Shown: positions 15,592 through 25,200 of the stretch, piece after piece
How the letters are laid out: each line of letters opens with the position of its first letter
How positions within the stretch are numbered: the stretch's first letter is position 1
Assembly (NCBI GenBank): GCA_022561875.1
Contig: JADFQJ010000025.1
Location: 1 to 36,006 of the forward strand
DNA from: Bacteroidota bacterium
GTDB taxonomy: Bacteria; Bacteroidota; Bacteroidia; Bacteroidales; VadinHA17
Direction of reading: 5' to 3'
Length of the DNA stretch: 36,006 bases
Made by a program: the position numbers and the translations under genes
The notes under the pieces: generated by a model
The model's input: only the letters and a program-made list of their open reading frames with translations
The model's database searches: none
What the model was told of the DNA's origin: nothing

Positions 15592-16332
15592 TTATTCCTC
15601 CTTTTTAATGAAAAATGAGCTTATCCAGGGATCATCCGATGATTGTAATTGTTCGAATGTACCTTCTGCATATATTAATCCATCGCGGATTATAAGCATC
15701 CTGTCGGAAGTCATCCTGACACAATTCATATCATGAGTAATAATAATAGATGTCACTTTATTGCTTTTTCGCACATCCAGTATCATTTCATTTATCTCCA
15801 TTGAAGTTGCCGGATCAAGGCCTGTTGTAGGTTCATCATACAAGATGATCTCCGGCTTTTTGATCAGAGTCCGCGCTAATCCTACCCGTTTCTTCATTCC
15901 ACCTGACAGTTCTGCCGGCATTTTATCTATCGCATCCACCAATCCAACACTTTCAAGAACCTCTTCCACCCTTTCACTAATCACCGTTTTCGAACCTAAA
16001 AAAGTACTTCGTTTAAGCGTAAATAAAAGATTCTCCCTAACCGACATGGAGTCGTACAATGCAGAACCCTGAAATACAAACCCTATTTTTTTTCTGATAA
16101 ATTCCAGGTCTTTTAGCGAAGGGTTCATCATATCTTTACCCAAAACATTGATCTTTCCCGAATCGGGCTGCATCAATCCAACCATACATTTTATCAGGAC
16201 TGTTTTTCCGATGCCGGATCTTCCACACACTGCAAGATTTTCTTCTCTTGGAAGATGAAGATTTATACCTTTCAGTATCTCTTTACCATCAAAAGTTTTC
16301 TTCAGATTCTCTATTTCAATAACATAATCCAT
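15592..16332 (-). CDS. mlaF: MlaF-type ABC transporter ATP-binding protein
   Basis: A 246-residue ATPase powering the Mla lipid transporter at the inner membrane. Walker A is GRSGIGKT, the Q-loop is GFVFQGSALYDSMSV, the signature is LSGGMKKRVGLARTL, Walker B is IILYDEPTTGLD and the switch His is in SIIITHDMNC. The sequence ALYDSMSVRENL is characteristic of MlaF/Mkl proteins. The length is normal. Its usual partner mlaE is 298 bp away, separated by an AT-rich repeat block, whereas mlaD follows directly. Confidence 0.93.
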   Translation of the reverse strand: MDYVIEIENLKKTFDGKEILKGINLHLPREENLAVCGRSGIGKTVLIKCMVGLMQPDSGKINVLGKDMMNPSLKDLEFIRKKIGFVFQGSALYDSMSVRENLLFTLKRSTFLGSKTVISERVEEVLESVGLVDAIDKMPAELSGGMKKRVGLARTLIKKPEIILYDEPTTGLDPATSMEINEMILDVRKSNKVTSIIITHDMNCVRMTSDRMLIIRDGLIYAEGTFEQLQSSDDPWISSFFIKKEE

Positions 16333-16388
16333 AAACCCTGATAAATTAAAAAATCAATTATTATTTGTTAATAAAGTCAAGCATTCTC

Positions 16389-16602
16389 GTAAATAAAGTA
16401 CCAAATGGTAAATAACAAATAGCAAATTACAAATATCAAATAAACTCCAATTAACAAATATCAAAAATTCAAAACAGAATTAACCGATATTTAATTTTTA
16501 CGCTTTTCTTCTTTTGAACATTGGGATTTGATATTTATTTGTTATTTGGTGCTTGTTTTTTGTAATTTTTAATTTCTAATTTTTAATTTTTATTTAAACT
16601 TT
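16389..16602. repeat. AT-rich foldback of CAAATAAC/CAAATATC words between mlaE and mlaF
   Basis: The left half (16400-16475) repeats AAATAACAAAT, AAATTACAAAT and AACAAATATCAAA. The right half (16525-16602) carries the same words on the other strand (TTTGATATTTATTTG, TTATTTGGTGC, TGTAATTTTTAATTTC). The 298-bp gap holds no gene. The word spacing is mostly 7-8 bp. Confidence 0.75.
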
Positions 16603-16630
16603 CTACTTTATAAACGGACTCTATTTAGCA

Positions 16631-17416
16631 TCAATATATTATATGTGTAACCTGCACAGCTATAAGGTCGATCAGAAAAACAGCCAGCGAGGCGCTTACA
16701 ACAGCGGTATTGGCTGCTTTACCAACTCCTTCAGTTCCGTAACCGGCAAAATACCCCTTATAACAACCTATGATCCCGATCATAAACCCGAAGAAAACAG
16801 TTTTTGCCACGGCAGGGAACAAATCGGAAAAGTGCAAAATATCAAATACATCAAAAATGAAAAGTGTGACAGATATATTACCATGAATATTAACTGCCAT
16901 AAAGCTGCCTGCAAGTGCAATTGCATCAGCATACAATACAAGTAACGGTACCATTAATGTTGTTGCCAGTACTCGTGTAACAACCAGGTAATTTATGGGG
17001 TTAACACCTGAAACTTCCATAGCATCGATCTGCTCGGTAACTCTCATAGATCCAAGAACAGCGCCAAACTGTGAAGCTATTTTACCGGCACAGATCAGTG
17101 CAGTAATAACAGGTCCTATTTCTGTGACTATCGAAACAGAAATCATTCCGGGCAACCATGCTTCAGCGCCAAATTCCATTAATACCGGACGTGATTGCAA
17201 TGTCATCACCAGGCCTAAAATAAACCCTGTTAAACCTATGAGTCCCAAAGATTTGGCTCCCACTATATATGATTGGTACAGAAATTCATTGAATTCAAAC
17301 GGGGGGCGGAAAAGCTCTTTGAAAAACCTCCCGGTAAACCAGGTAAGTTCCCCTACCTCGATAAAAAGATCTATAACAGGGTCAGGTAACCAATTATATG
17401 TGTGTCGTAGTTTCAA
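16631..17416 (-). CDS. mlaE: MlaE-type lipid ABC transporter permease
   Basis: A 261-residue inner-membrane permease of the Mla lipid transport system. An amphipathic N-terminal helix is followed by five or so hydrophobic segments. The MlaE signature is seen in PGMISVSIVTEIGPVITAL, GKIASQFGAVLGSMRVTEQI and the following DAMEVSGVNPINYLVV. The length is normal. It should pair with MlaF and MlaD downstream. The gene starts 190 bp from the divergent DPP4-like gene. Confidence 0.93.
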   Translation of the reverse strand: MKLRHTYNWLPDPVIDLFIEVGELTWFTGRFFKELFRPPFEFNEFLYQSYIVGAKSLGLIGLTGFILGLVMTLQSRPVLMEFGAEAWLPGMISVSIVTEIGPVITALICAGKIASQFGAVLGSMRVTEQIDAMEVSGVNPINYLVVTRVLATTLMVPLLVLYADAIALAGSFMAVNIHGNISVTLFIFDVFDILHFSDLFPAVAKTVFFGFMIGIIGCYKGYFAGYGTEGVGKAANTAVVSASLAVFLIDLIAVQVTHIIY

Positions 17417-17516
17417 AATTATTTAATAAGTATTAAAGATAATAAAAATATGAGGGTTAAAGTAAAGATAACGGTTTTTCAAGGGAAAAGGGTTGAATTC
17501 TATATTTTCAAATCAT

Positions 17517-17548
17517 TTTGGTTTAGTTCGAAATTTATTCTACTTTAA
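17517..17548 (+). promoter_or_regulatory. Candidate Bacteroidota sigma-ABfr promoter for the S9 peptidase gene
   Basis: TTTG at 17517-17520 and TACTTTAA at 17541-17548 are separated by 20 bp. This fits the Bacteroidota TTTG/N19-21/TAnnTTTG pattern, with two mismatches at the end of the -7 box. The start codon is 59 bp downstream. Confidence 0.35.
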
Positions 17549-17606
17549 GTGTTCAAAATCTATCAATTTTTTCATTAAATTAACTATTTATTAACCTGTT
17601 AAAATC

Positions 17607-19835
17607 ATGAGATACAGAAGTTTTATTCCGTTCCTGGTGCTTATTGTACCGGGTGTTTTACTTTCTACTGAAGGATTTTCTCAAAAGAAAAATCTCACCT
17701 ACGAGCAGGTATTTTCTCGCGGTGAACCCCGGTTAACCAGCCCGCTTCCACGAATTACAGGATGGCTTGATGATGACTATTTTCTTGAATCCAGAACTAA
17801 AGACGAGAAGCAAACAGTTATGAAGATAAATGCACTTACCGGAGAGGAAAGTGTTTACCTGGATCACGAAAAATTCAATGAAAAGCTACCGGAAGGTTTT
17901 ACTTTGCGAAAGAGTGAAACGCGAACTGATGACCTGAATTATTTTATTTTCAGAAAGGATAGTAACCTCTATTATTTCAATTTACCTGAAGAGGAATTCC
18001 GGCAGCTTACCGGTCCGGAATCAGAAGAAAAGAATATCACTTTTTCACCTGATGCCGGCAAGATAGCTTTTACACGCGACCATAATCTGTTCGTTGTTGA
18101 TCTGGCTGCCGGAGAAGAGATGCAATTGACAAATGATGGAACAGACCGCATTTACAACGGATGGGCTTCGTGGGTTTATTATGAAGAGATACTCGGACGG
18201 AGTTCACGTTACCGCGCTTTCTGGTGGTCGCCCGACAGTAAAAAACTGGCTTACCTGAGGTTTGATGACAATCCTGTTCCGGAGTTTACCTTGTTCAGTG
18301 CAGAAGGTACACATGGGGAGCTGGAGGTAACACCGTACCCAAAGCCGGGTGATCCGAATCCGGTGGTACGTCTTGGTATTGCACATCTGGAGACAGGTGA
18401 AACGGTGTGGATGAATACAAATGATGGAGTTGACAGGTATGTTGCATGGCCTTTCTGGACAAGGGATTCCAAACAACTCATCTACCAGTATATGCCGAGG
18501 GACCAGGATGAGATAACATTGTTTTCAGTTGATCCTGCCACAGGTGGAAAAACTGAAATTTATACTGAAAAACAGCAATCATGGGTTGAGTTTTTTGAAG
18601 ATCTTTATCTTTTTAAAGATGGCAGCGGATTTCTGCTCAGAAGTGATGTTGACGGATGGAGAAACGTGTACTACTATAATATGTCAGGAGAACTGATAAG
18701 CAAGGTAACCGATTTTGACTGGCGTGTGAATGGAATAGCCCGGGTTGTTGAGAAAACAAAAACGCTGTTTTTTACAGGTACAGGAGGCGAATCAACTGAG
18801 AATCATCTGTTCAGTATCAAGCTGAACGGAAAGGGATTAAAAAAGCTTACATCTGTTCAGGGAAGCCACAGGGTAAATGTTTCCCCGGAAGGGAAATATT
18901 TTATTGACACATACAGCAATATCCATACCCCGGCAAAAATGGAATTGTTCTCGGCAAACGGGAAATCAATCCGTATGCTCGGAGACTCGAAATCTGATAT
19001 AATGAATGAATACAACCTGGGGAAAGTTGAGCTTTTCACTATCCCTACATCAGATGGCTGGGAGTTACCTGCAAAATGGACTCTCCCACCCGACTTTGAT
19101 AAAACAAAAAAATATCCTGTACGGTTTTCAATATATGGCGGTCCGAATGCATCATCGGTCAGTAATTCGACCGGGTATTCGCTAAGCAATCATTATTATG
19201 CTCAGCATGGAATTATCACCATTTCGGTTGATCACCGTGGCAGTGGTCATTTTGGAAAAAAAGGAGTTGAACTTATGCACAGGAACCTCGGGAAATGGGA
19301 AACCCACGACTATATTGAAGCAGTAAAATGGCTAAGAAAAAAGCCTTTTATTGATCCCGGTCGAATTGGCATTACAGGTAGCAGTTATGGTGGCTACATG
19401 ACCTTAATGGGGATGACTGCTGGAGCTGACTATTTCACACACGGACAGGCACGTTCTGCCGTTACCGACTGGAGATTATATGATAATGTATATACCGAGA
19501 GGTACATGGACACACCTGAGCAAAACCCTGAGGGATACGACTACGGTTCTGTAATGACACATGCTGATAAATATAAAGGACATCTGCTGATCACTCATGG
19601 CACTATGGATGACAATGTTCATATGCAGAATATTATTCAATTGATATCCACGATGGAAGATCTGGGTAAAGATTTTGAGCTTATGTTATACCCCGGCGGA
19701 CGTCATGGCTGGGACGGACCAAAGCGTGTTCATTCAACAAGGGAAAGTGTTCAGTTCTGGTTCAGGCATTTTCTTGGTAAGGAGCTGGAGGAGGAAGTAG
19801 GGAGTAAGGTGAAAAAGGTGAGAGGTGAGAGGTGA
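17607..19835 (+). CDS. Dipeptidyl peptidase IV-like S9 family serine peptidase
   Basis: A 742-residue exported peptidase that should cut dipeptides, often X-Pro or X-Ala, from peptide N-termini in the periplasm. A signal peptide (ending STEGFSQ) is followed by the DPPIV beta-propeller domain. It includes NGWASWVYYEEILGR, which carries the paired acidic residues that hold the substrate N-terminus, and AFWWSPDSKKLAYLRFDD. The alpha/beta hydrolase domain has the nucleophile in GSSYGG (S593), Asp in TMDDNVH (D668/D669) and His in GGRHGW (H700). The length is normal. The last residues (KVRGER) and the stop codon are encoded by a GTGAGAG heptamer array, so the natural C-terminus may have been altered. 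Confidence 0.93.
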   Translation: MRYRSFIPFLVLIVPGVLLSTEGFSQKKNLTYEQVFSRGEPRLTSPLPRITGWLDDDYFLESRTKDEKQTVMKINALTGEESVYLDHEKFNEKLPEGFTLRKSETRTDDLNYFIFRKDSNLYYFNLPEEEFRQLTGPESEEKNITFSPDAGKIAFTRDHNLFVVDLAAGEEMQLTNDGTDRIYNGWASWVYYEEILGRSSRYRAFWWSPDSKKLAYLRFDDNPVPEFTLFSAEGTHGELEVTPYPKPGDPNPVVRLGIAHLETGETVWMNTNDGVDRYVAWPFWTRDSKQLIYQYMPRDQDEITLFSVDPATGGKTEIYTEKQQSWVEFFEDLYLFKDGSGFLLRSDVDGWRNVYYYNMSGELISKVTDFDWRVNGIARVVEKTKTLFFTGTGGESTENHLFSIKLNGKGLKKLTSVQGSHRVNVSPEGKYFIDTYSNIHTPAKMELFSANGKSIRMLGDSKSDIMNEYNLGKVELFTIPTSDGWELPAKWTLPPDFDKTKKYPVRFSIYGGPNASSVSNSTGYSLSNHYYAQHGIITISVDHRGSGHFGKKGVELMHRNLGKWETHDYIEAVKWLRKKPFIDPGRIGITGSSYGGYMTLMGMTAGADYFTHGQARSAVTDWRLYDNVYTERYMDTPEQNPEGYDYGSVMTHADKYKGHLLITHGTMDDNVHMQNIIQLISTMEDLGKDFELMLYPGGRHGWDGPKRVHSTRESVQFWFRHFLGKELEEEVGSKVKKVRGER

Positions 19836-19838
19836 GAG
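19818..19838. repeat. Three GTGAGAG heptamers at a gene end
   Basis: Three exact tandem GTGAGAG units overlap the last codons and stop of the S9 peptidase gene. The same unit in the same orientation is found at 34318-34353, where it supplies the start codon of another gene. Confidence 0.9.
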
Positions 19839-19863
19839 TCCGGTACAGAATCAATACTTTTAA

Positions 19864-21444
19864 TTAATAATTTAGTATCTCATCTGCTTGTTCCTTATCA
19901 CAATCCATTATGTAGGGGATACCACTTATTTCACTTGCTTCCTGTGTTAAAGCAGATATATCATTTCTGTCAATGTACTCTAATGAAAATTTTCTTGAAC
20001 CTGCCATAATCTGTCTTAGTCCCTGGTGAAGTCTTTTCATATAAGTGTAAAGTCCCATAGCTCCTGTAGGAATATCATCGAATTTCTCACCGAACATAAT
20101 TTTAAGTTCGGGCGCTGTTTCAAATATTTCATCTTTTGTTCGTCCGAAGCGTGATACATATACGGGCAAATCACCTTGTTTTATTGCCAGCCCTATGTTT
20201 TTGCCAACCATTGCAGCAGCCAACGGCGCTCTTGCCATACCTATCATTTTAAAATACGGGGCTCCCAATGCCAATCCTTTAAACATCTGATCCTCCATTG
20301 TAATTCCACTGGCAAATGCAGCATTAGGCACATACTTCCCTTTCTTTGCCAATTTATCGAGGTAATTATATAACAATGACCAAAGTTCAATTGGAGGCAC
20401 ACCCCATTCATTCATCATTCTCCAGGGGCTCATTCCTGTTCCGCCACCTGCTGCATCCACAGTAAGCAGGTCAATTTTTGCTTCAGATGCGCATCTTACC
20501 GCCAAAGCCAGATCGGACGGCCTGTAGGCTCCTGTTTTCAGAAATATATATTTCGCACCGGCAGCCCTTAATACTTCCACCCTTTTCATAAAACTATCAA
20601 TTTCAACCATGCCTAATCTTGAATGCCTTTCAAATTCATGGAAAACATGTCTGTTAAAAGCATCGATAACATTCGGGTCGTGAGGATCAGGTAATACAAT
20701 ATATCCCCTCTCCTTTAACATTTGTGCACGTTTCAGATCTTTTATCTTTACCTCGCCCCCGATATCTTTTGCCCCCTGTCCCCATTTCAGCTCGACAATT
20801 TCAACACCCAGTTTTTCTATTGCATATTCCTGAGTGGCAAGGTTTGTGTCTTCTACGTTAGCCTGCAGAACAATACCACCATAGCCATCCTGTTGCCACC
20901 TTTGATAAATTTTGACCCGGTTTTCCATTTGAGGAGAATGGATGATTCTTCCGTTTTTAATAGTTGACTCGGGATCCATACCGCATACATTCTCACCAAT
21001 GGTTAGTATTATGCCAGAAATAGCAGCTCCAACAGCAAGTCCTTCCCAGTTGTTTTTTGCAATGTTTGTTGATCCGAGACCAGGAATAACAACCGGCATT
21101 TTTAGTTTAATACCCTTATCATGCCCTAATGTTTGTTCAATATTAACATTTTCAAAAAGAGCTAAGTCCGAATCCGCCTCAATCCCATGCGCACCTCTGC
21201 AGGTGCCAAGTATTGTAAAATGGGACAAATCCACAGGATACTCTTTTTCAGATGCTGAAGTAATTATTCCAAAAGGTTGCGGATAAATAACTTCCACACC
21301 TCTGTAAGATGATTTACCAATATCACACATACCAATACAACCATCTATACAGGTAGCACACATTCCACTTATTGGAACAATGGCATCTTCTGTTCTGTTC
21401 TTGGTTAAAGTTGCTGCTGATGCGTTAATTTTTCCGTATTTCAT
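19864..21444 (-). CDS. FMN-binding glutamate-synthase-like subunit without glutaminase
   Basis: A 526-residue cytoplasmic protein with the FMN-binding TIM barrel of the glutamate synthase large subunit. Motifs are GLGSTNIAKNNWEGLAVGAA, EIVELKWGQGAKDIGGEVK, LLTVDAAGGGTGMSP and APYFKMIGMARAPLAAAM. It lacks the N-terminal glutaminase domain and the C-terminal beta-helix of GltB, and I see no 3Fe-4S cysteine triplet after the barrel. Instead the N-terminus has C29-x2-C32-x3-C36-x3-C40, a plausible Fe-S site. It follows the NuoG-like gene by 18 bp and is the last gene of the operon, which suggests it is the catalytic subunit fed by the NuoEFG-like module. The product could be glutamate from ammonia or something else; substrate unknown. 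Confidence 0.85.
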   Translation of the reverse strand: MKYGKINASAATLTKNRTEDAIVPISGMCATCIDGCIGMCDIGKSSYRGVEVIYPQPFGIITSASEKEYPVDLSHFTILGTCRGAHGIEADSDLALFENVNIEQTLGHDKGIKLKMPVVIPGLGSTNIAKNNWEGLAVGAAISGIILTIGENVCGMDPESTIKNGRIIHSPQMENRVKIYQRWQQDGYGGIVLQANVEDTNLATQEYAIEKLGVEIVELKWGQGAKDIGGEVKIKDLKRAQMLKERGYIVLPDPHDPNVIDAFNRHVFHEFERHSRLGMVEIDSFMKRVEVLRAAGAKYIFLKTGAYRPSDLALAVRCASEAKIDLLTVDAAGGGTGMSPWRMMNEWGVPPIELWSLLYNYLDKLAKKGKYVPNAAFASGITMEDQMFKGLALGAPYFKMIGMARAPLAAAMVGKNIGLAIKQGDLPVYVSRFGRTKDEIFETAPELKIMFGEKFDDIPTGAMGLYTYMKRLHQGLRQIMAGSRKFSLEYIDRNDISALTQEASEISGIPYIMDCDKEQADEILNY

Positions 21445-21462
21445 ATTTATATTCTCCTTTAA

Positions 21463-22170
21463 TTATTTAATATTTTCTGTAATATTATTTTTTGATTCTT
21501 CATTATAACATGTTCCGCATTCATATCTTAATCCCATCCAGCAATTATAATTATCTTCATTTGAAATACATGTTGGCTGGAGACTATTATAGCATCCGTT
21601 ACATAAAACACTTTCCGGGTTTTCCCCGTGGCATCTCAGTGTAACTACCGGACAAATATACATGCAAGCGCCACACCTCCTGCAATCATCCGATTTCTCA
21701 TCAAAAGGTGTGGAAATTTGAAGTTTATTTCCCCTGCTCACAAACCCGATAGCTTTTGCCATCATTTGTTCTTCACACATTCTTACACATAATCCACAAT
21801 CTATACAATTCTCCCATTTACCTTTGAACCTTACTTTGTTTAAGCCCATTTTTGAGGCAATATCCTGTAATACTTTGGATGTAGGGCATTGTGATATCAA
21901 CAATTCAAGTATCATCTTTCGGGTTCTTACAACTCTTTCAGATGAGGCATGCACTACAAGACCCTCCTCAACCGGATATGTACAGGAAGTTACCAGTTTG
22001 GTCCTGTCACCTGTTCCTATCTCCACTATACAGAGACGGCAACCTCCCCATGGTGACAAGCCTTCATGGTAACATAGTGTTAGAATTTCTAAACCAAGAA
22101 ACTTTGCTGCATCAAGTATTGTGAAATCTTCAGGTGCATTAAAACTTATCCCGTCAATCTTTATTTTCAT
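21463..22170 (-). CDS. NuoG-N/HydA-N-like iron-sulfur subunit (no H-cluster)
   Basis: A 235-residue electron-transfer subunit. A plant-type 2Fe-2S domain has C33, C44, C47 and C63 (CYHEGLSPWGGCRLC). A linker resembling the NuoG/HydA middle domain follows. Two 4Fe-4S motifs come next: CIDCGLCVRMC (122-132) and CRRCGACMYIC (163-173). Seven more cysteines lie in the tail (C180-C221). The protein stops where an FeFe-hydrogenase H-cluster domain would begin, so it is not a hydrogenase. Its place between the NuoF-GltD fusion and the GltB-like subunit suggests it wires electrons between flavin sites. Confidence 0.88.
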   Translation of the reverse strand: MKIKIDGISFNAPEDFTILDAAKFLGLEILTLCYHEGLSPWGGCRLCIVEIGTGDRTKLVTSCTYPVEEGLVVHASSERVVRTRKMILELLISQCPTSKVLQDIASKMGLNKVRFKGKWENCIDCGLCVRMCEEQMMAKAIGFVSRGNKLQISTPFDEKSDDCRRCGACMYICPVVTLRCHGENPESVLCNGCYNSLQPTCISNEDNYNCWMGLRYECGTCYNEESKNNITENIK

Positions 22171-22230
22171 GTATGTTATATGTTATTGCTTGTTGTTACT
22201 TTTAATTATTAGCACGTTAATACATTTCTC

Positions 22231-22262
22231 CATTATTCCATCATTCCACTATTCCACTTCTT
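22231..22262. repeat. ATTCCAT/CATTCCA heptads inside the oxidoreductase operon
   Basis: Four imperfect units with the ATTCCA core at a 7-8 bp step lie in the 102-bp spacer between the NuoF-GltD fusion and the NuoG-like gene, next to TTATATGTTATTGCTTGTTG words. Confidence 0.7.
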
Positions 22263-22272
22263 GTCTCTAAAT

Positions 22273-25200
22273 TTACACTTTTACTTTTTCAAGACTCTCT
22301 AAAAACATCTTACCATCTTTCGTTTCAAGATCACACCGCAGACATCTTTTTGCTTCCTTAATTGCTTGTTCTTCAGTTAATCCCTGATTTACCTCCATTA
22401 AGTTGTACTTTCTCTTTTCAGAAGATAGAAGAGACATTTCTGACCGTTTGGCTGATAATAATTCCTCCAGTTCTTCGTCCGAAAACTCGATAGGTTCAAT
22501 ATATCTTGAGGGCCGGGTTAGTTTATACTCCCGTTTTACCTCTTTCCCTGTTAAATATTGATCAATAGATTCTGAAGCAATTTTCCCTGCAGCAACAGCA
22601 TCAACAACAGTATTAGGACCGGTAACCACATCTCCACCGGCAAAGATCCCCGGTCTTTTAGTAAGACAGGTTTCCTGGTTAGTTAAGATCGTATCCCATT
22701 TTGAAAATTCGAGTCCTTCATTTTTAAGGAATGAAATATCAGGACTTTCTCTAATGGAAACTATTAATGTATCTAGTTCAACAGTAAATTCGGAACCTTC
22801 TATCGGCACCGGTCTTCTTCTGCCTGATTCATCTACGTCACCTAACCTCATTCTAATGAATTCACAAGCTTTCAGTTTTCCATTACCTGTTATGATTTTT
22901 ATCGGAGCTGTTAGAAATTCGATTTTTATTCCTTCATCTCCGGCACCTTCTACCTCTTCTTTATAAGCAGGTATTTCATCAATGGTTCTCCTGTAGAATA
23001 TTGTTACACTTTCGGGCTTTGTGGCACGTAATGCGCTCCTTGCCGCATCAATCATAGTTACACCTTCCGATGTTTCTGCACGCAATACACGCCTGGCAGC
23101 ATCAACTGCGGTATTACCTCCGCCTATTATCCCTACCCGTTTCCCAAGATCTATTTTCTTCCCAAGATTTAAAGCTGAAAGTGCTTGCATGCCCGGTATT
23201 ACACCATCAATTTCCTCGCCGGGTATATCAAGCTTCAATGATTGATGTGAACCGGTAGCAAGAAATACAGCTCTATAACCCTGATCGAATAAGCTGTCTA
23301 AAGTATAATCTTTACCAAGTGCGGAATTTATTTTCATCTCCATTCCGGCACTTTTAATATAATTGAGATCAGCCTTCAGTATTTCTCTGGGTAACCTATA
23401 TTCGGGTATCCCAAGAGCTAACATACCACCTATTACAGATTCTTTTTCGAATACTGTAACTTCATAACCTTTTTTAGAAAGATAAAAACTGCATGTGAGT
23501 CCTGCAGGACCTGAACCTATAACAGCTACTTTTATACCATTGGTTTTATCAACAGGTTCAGTTGTAGAATATAAATTATTTTCTATTCCATAATCAGTTG
23601 CAAATCTTTTAAGATCCCTTATTGCAACAGGATCCCCGCCATCACCTGCTTTACATTTATATTCACAGGGATGATGGCAAACGCGTGAAAGAACGGAGGC
23701 AAACGGGTTTTCATCTTTAATAACTTCCAGAGCTTCAGTATATTTTTGCATAGCTATCAAAGCAACGTAAACGGGAACATCCGTATTAATCGGACAGGTA
23801 TATTGGCAGGGAGAAGAAATAATTTCCTTACATACAGTCGCTTCACATTTTTTCTTTTCAATATGGTCGATATATTCATTTTTAAAATACCGCAGGGTTG
23901 CCAACACAGGATTAGGTGCAGTTTGACCAAGGCCACACATTGACGCATCTTTAATTACCAGCCCTAATTCTTCAAGTAAAATCAAATCTTCTATTTTACC
24001 ATTTCCTTCCGTGATATTTGTGAGTATCTCATTCATTCTTTGGGTGCCTTCCCTGCATGTTGAACATTTTCCGCAGGATTCTTCCTGCAGGAAATTGGTA
24101 AAATATTTTGCAATGTCGACCATACAGGTATTTTCATCCATCACTATCATACCCCCTGATCCCATAATAGAACCAACTTTGTTCAGGCTCTCATAATCAA
24201 TTGGAAGGTCGAACATTTTTTCCGGTATGCAGCCACCTGAAGGACCACCGGTTTGTATTGCTTTAATTTTTGCTTTTTCTGAAGGACCGCCACCTATATC
24301 ATATACCACCTTATTTATTGTTGTTCCTAAAGGAACCTCAACAAGTCCGGTATTTTTTATCTTTCCAACAAGAGAGAATATTTTTGTTCCAGTGTTACCA
24401 GGTACGCCAACTTTAATATATTCATCTGCCCCATTGCTGATTATTACCGGTACATTCGCAAGAGTTTCCACATTGTTTATGCAAGTAGGATATCCCCAAA
24501 TTCCTTTGTTAACGGGATATGGAGGTCGTTGATTTGGTTGACCCATTTTCCCTTCAATGGATTTAATAAGAGCAGTTTCTTCGCCACAAACAAAAGCTCC
24601 TGCACCACGAACAATTTCAATATCAAAATCAATACCAGTACCAAGAATATTTTCCCCAAATATGCCAATATCACGCGCCTGACGAATTGCAATTATTGCA
24701 TGTTTAATGGCTAACGGATATTCACTGCGTACATATATGAAGCCTTGCGTGGCGCCAATAGCTATCCCGGCAATTATCATACCTTCAATAATCAGATGAG
24801 GATTGCCTTCTAAAAGACTACGATCCATATAAGCGCCCGGATCACCTTCATCTGCATTGCATACGATGAATTTTTTTGTCGAATTATTATTTGATTTTAG
24901 TGCGGCTTCCCATTTTATGCCTGTTGGAAACCCTGCTCCCCCACGCCCCCTGAGCTTAGATATTTTAATCTCCTCAATTATCCAATCGGGATTTGGATCG
25001 GATATTACCTTTTCAAATGCTGCATACCCTCCGTCATTGATATAGTTGTAGATCCTTATTGGGTCAATTCTCTGGTTTTTTCCTAAAATTGTGCGGGTTT
25101 GATTCTTGAAAAAAGGAATATCTTGTTGCGAATCGTAACTCTTCACATCACCCGGCTGCCTGTAGAGCATCTCTTCAATAACCTTTCCGTTAATTGCCGC

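Noticed and set aside
14964-15608. 214-codon plus-strand frame opposite mlaD
   Set aside because: Composition is that of an antisense shadow. The MCE domain and operon spacing on the minus strand explain the region.
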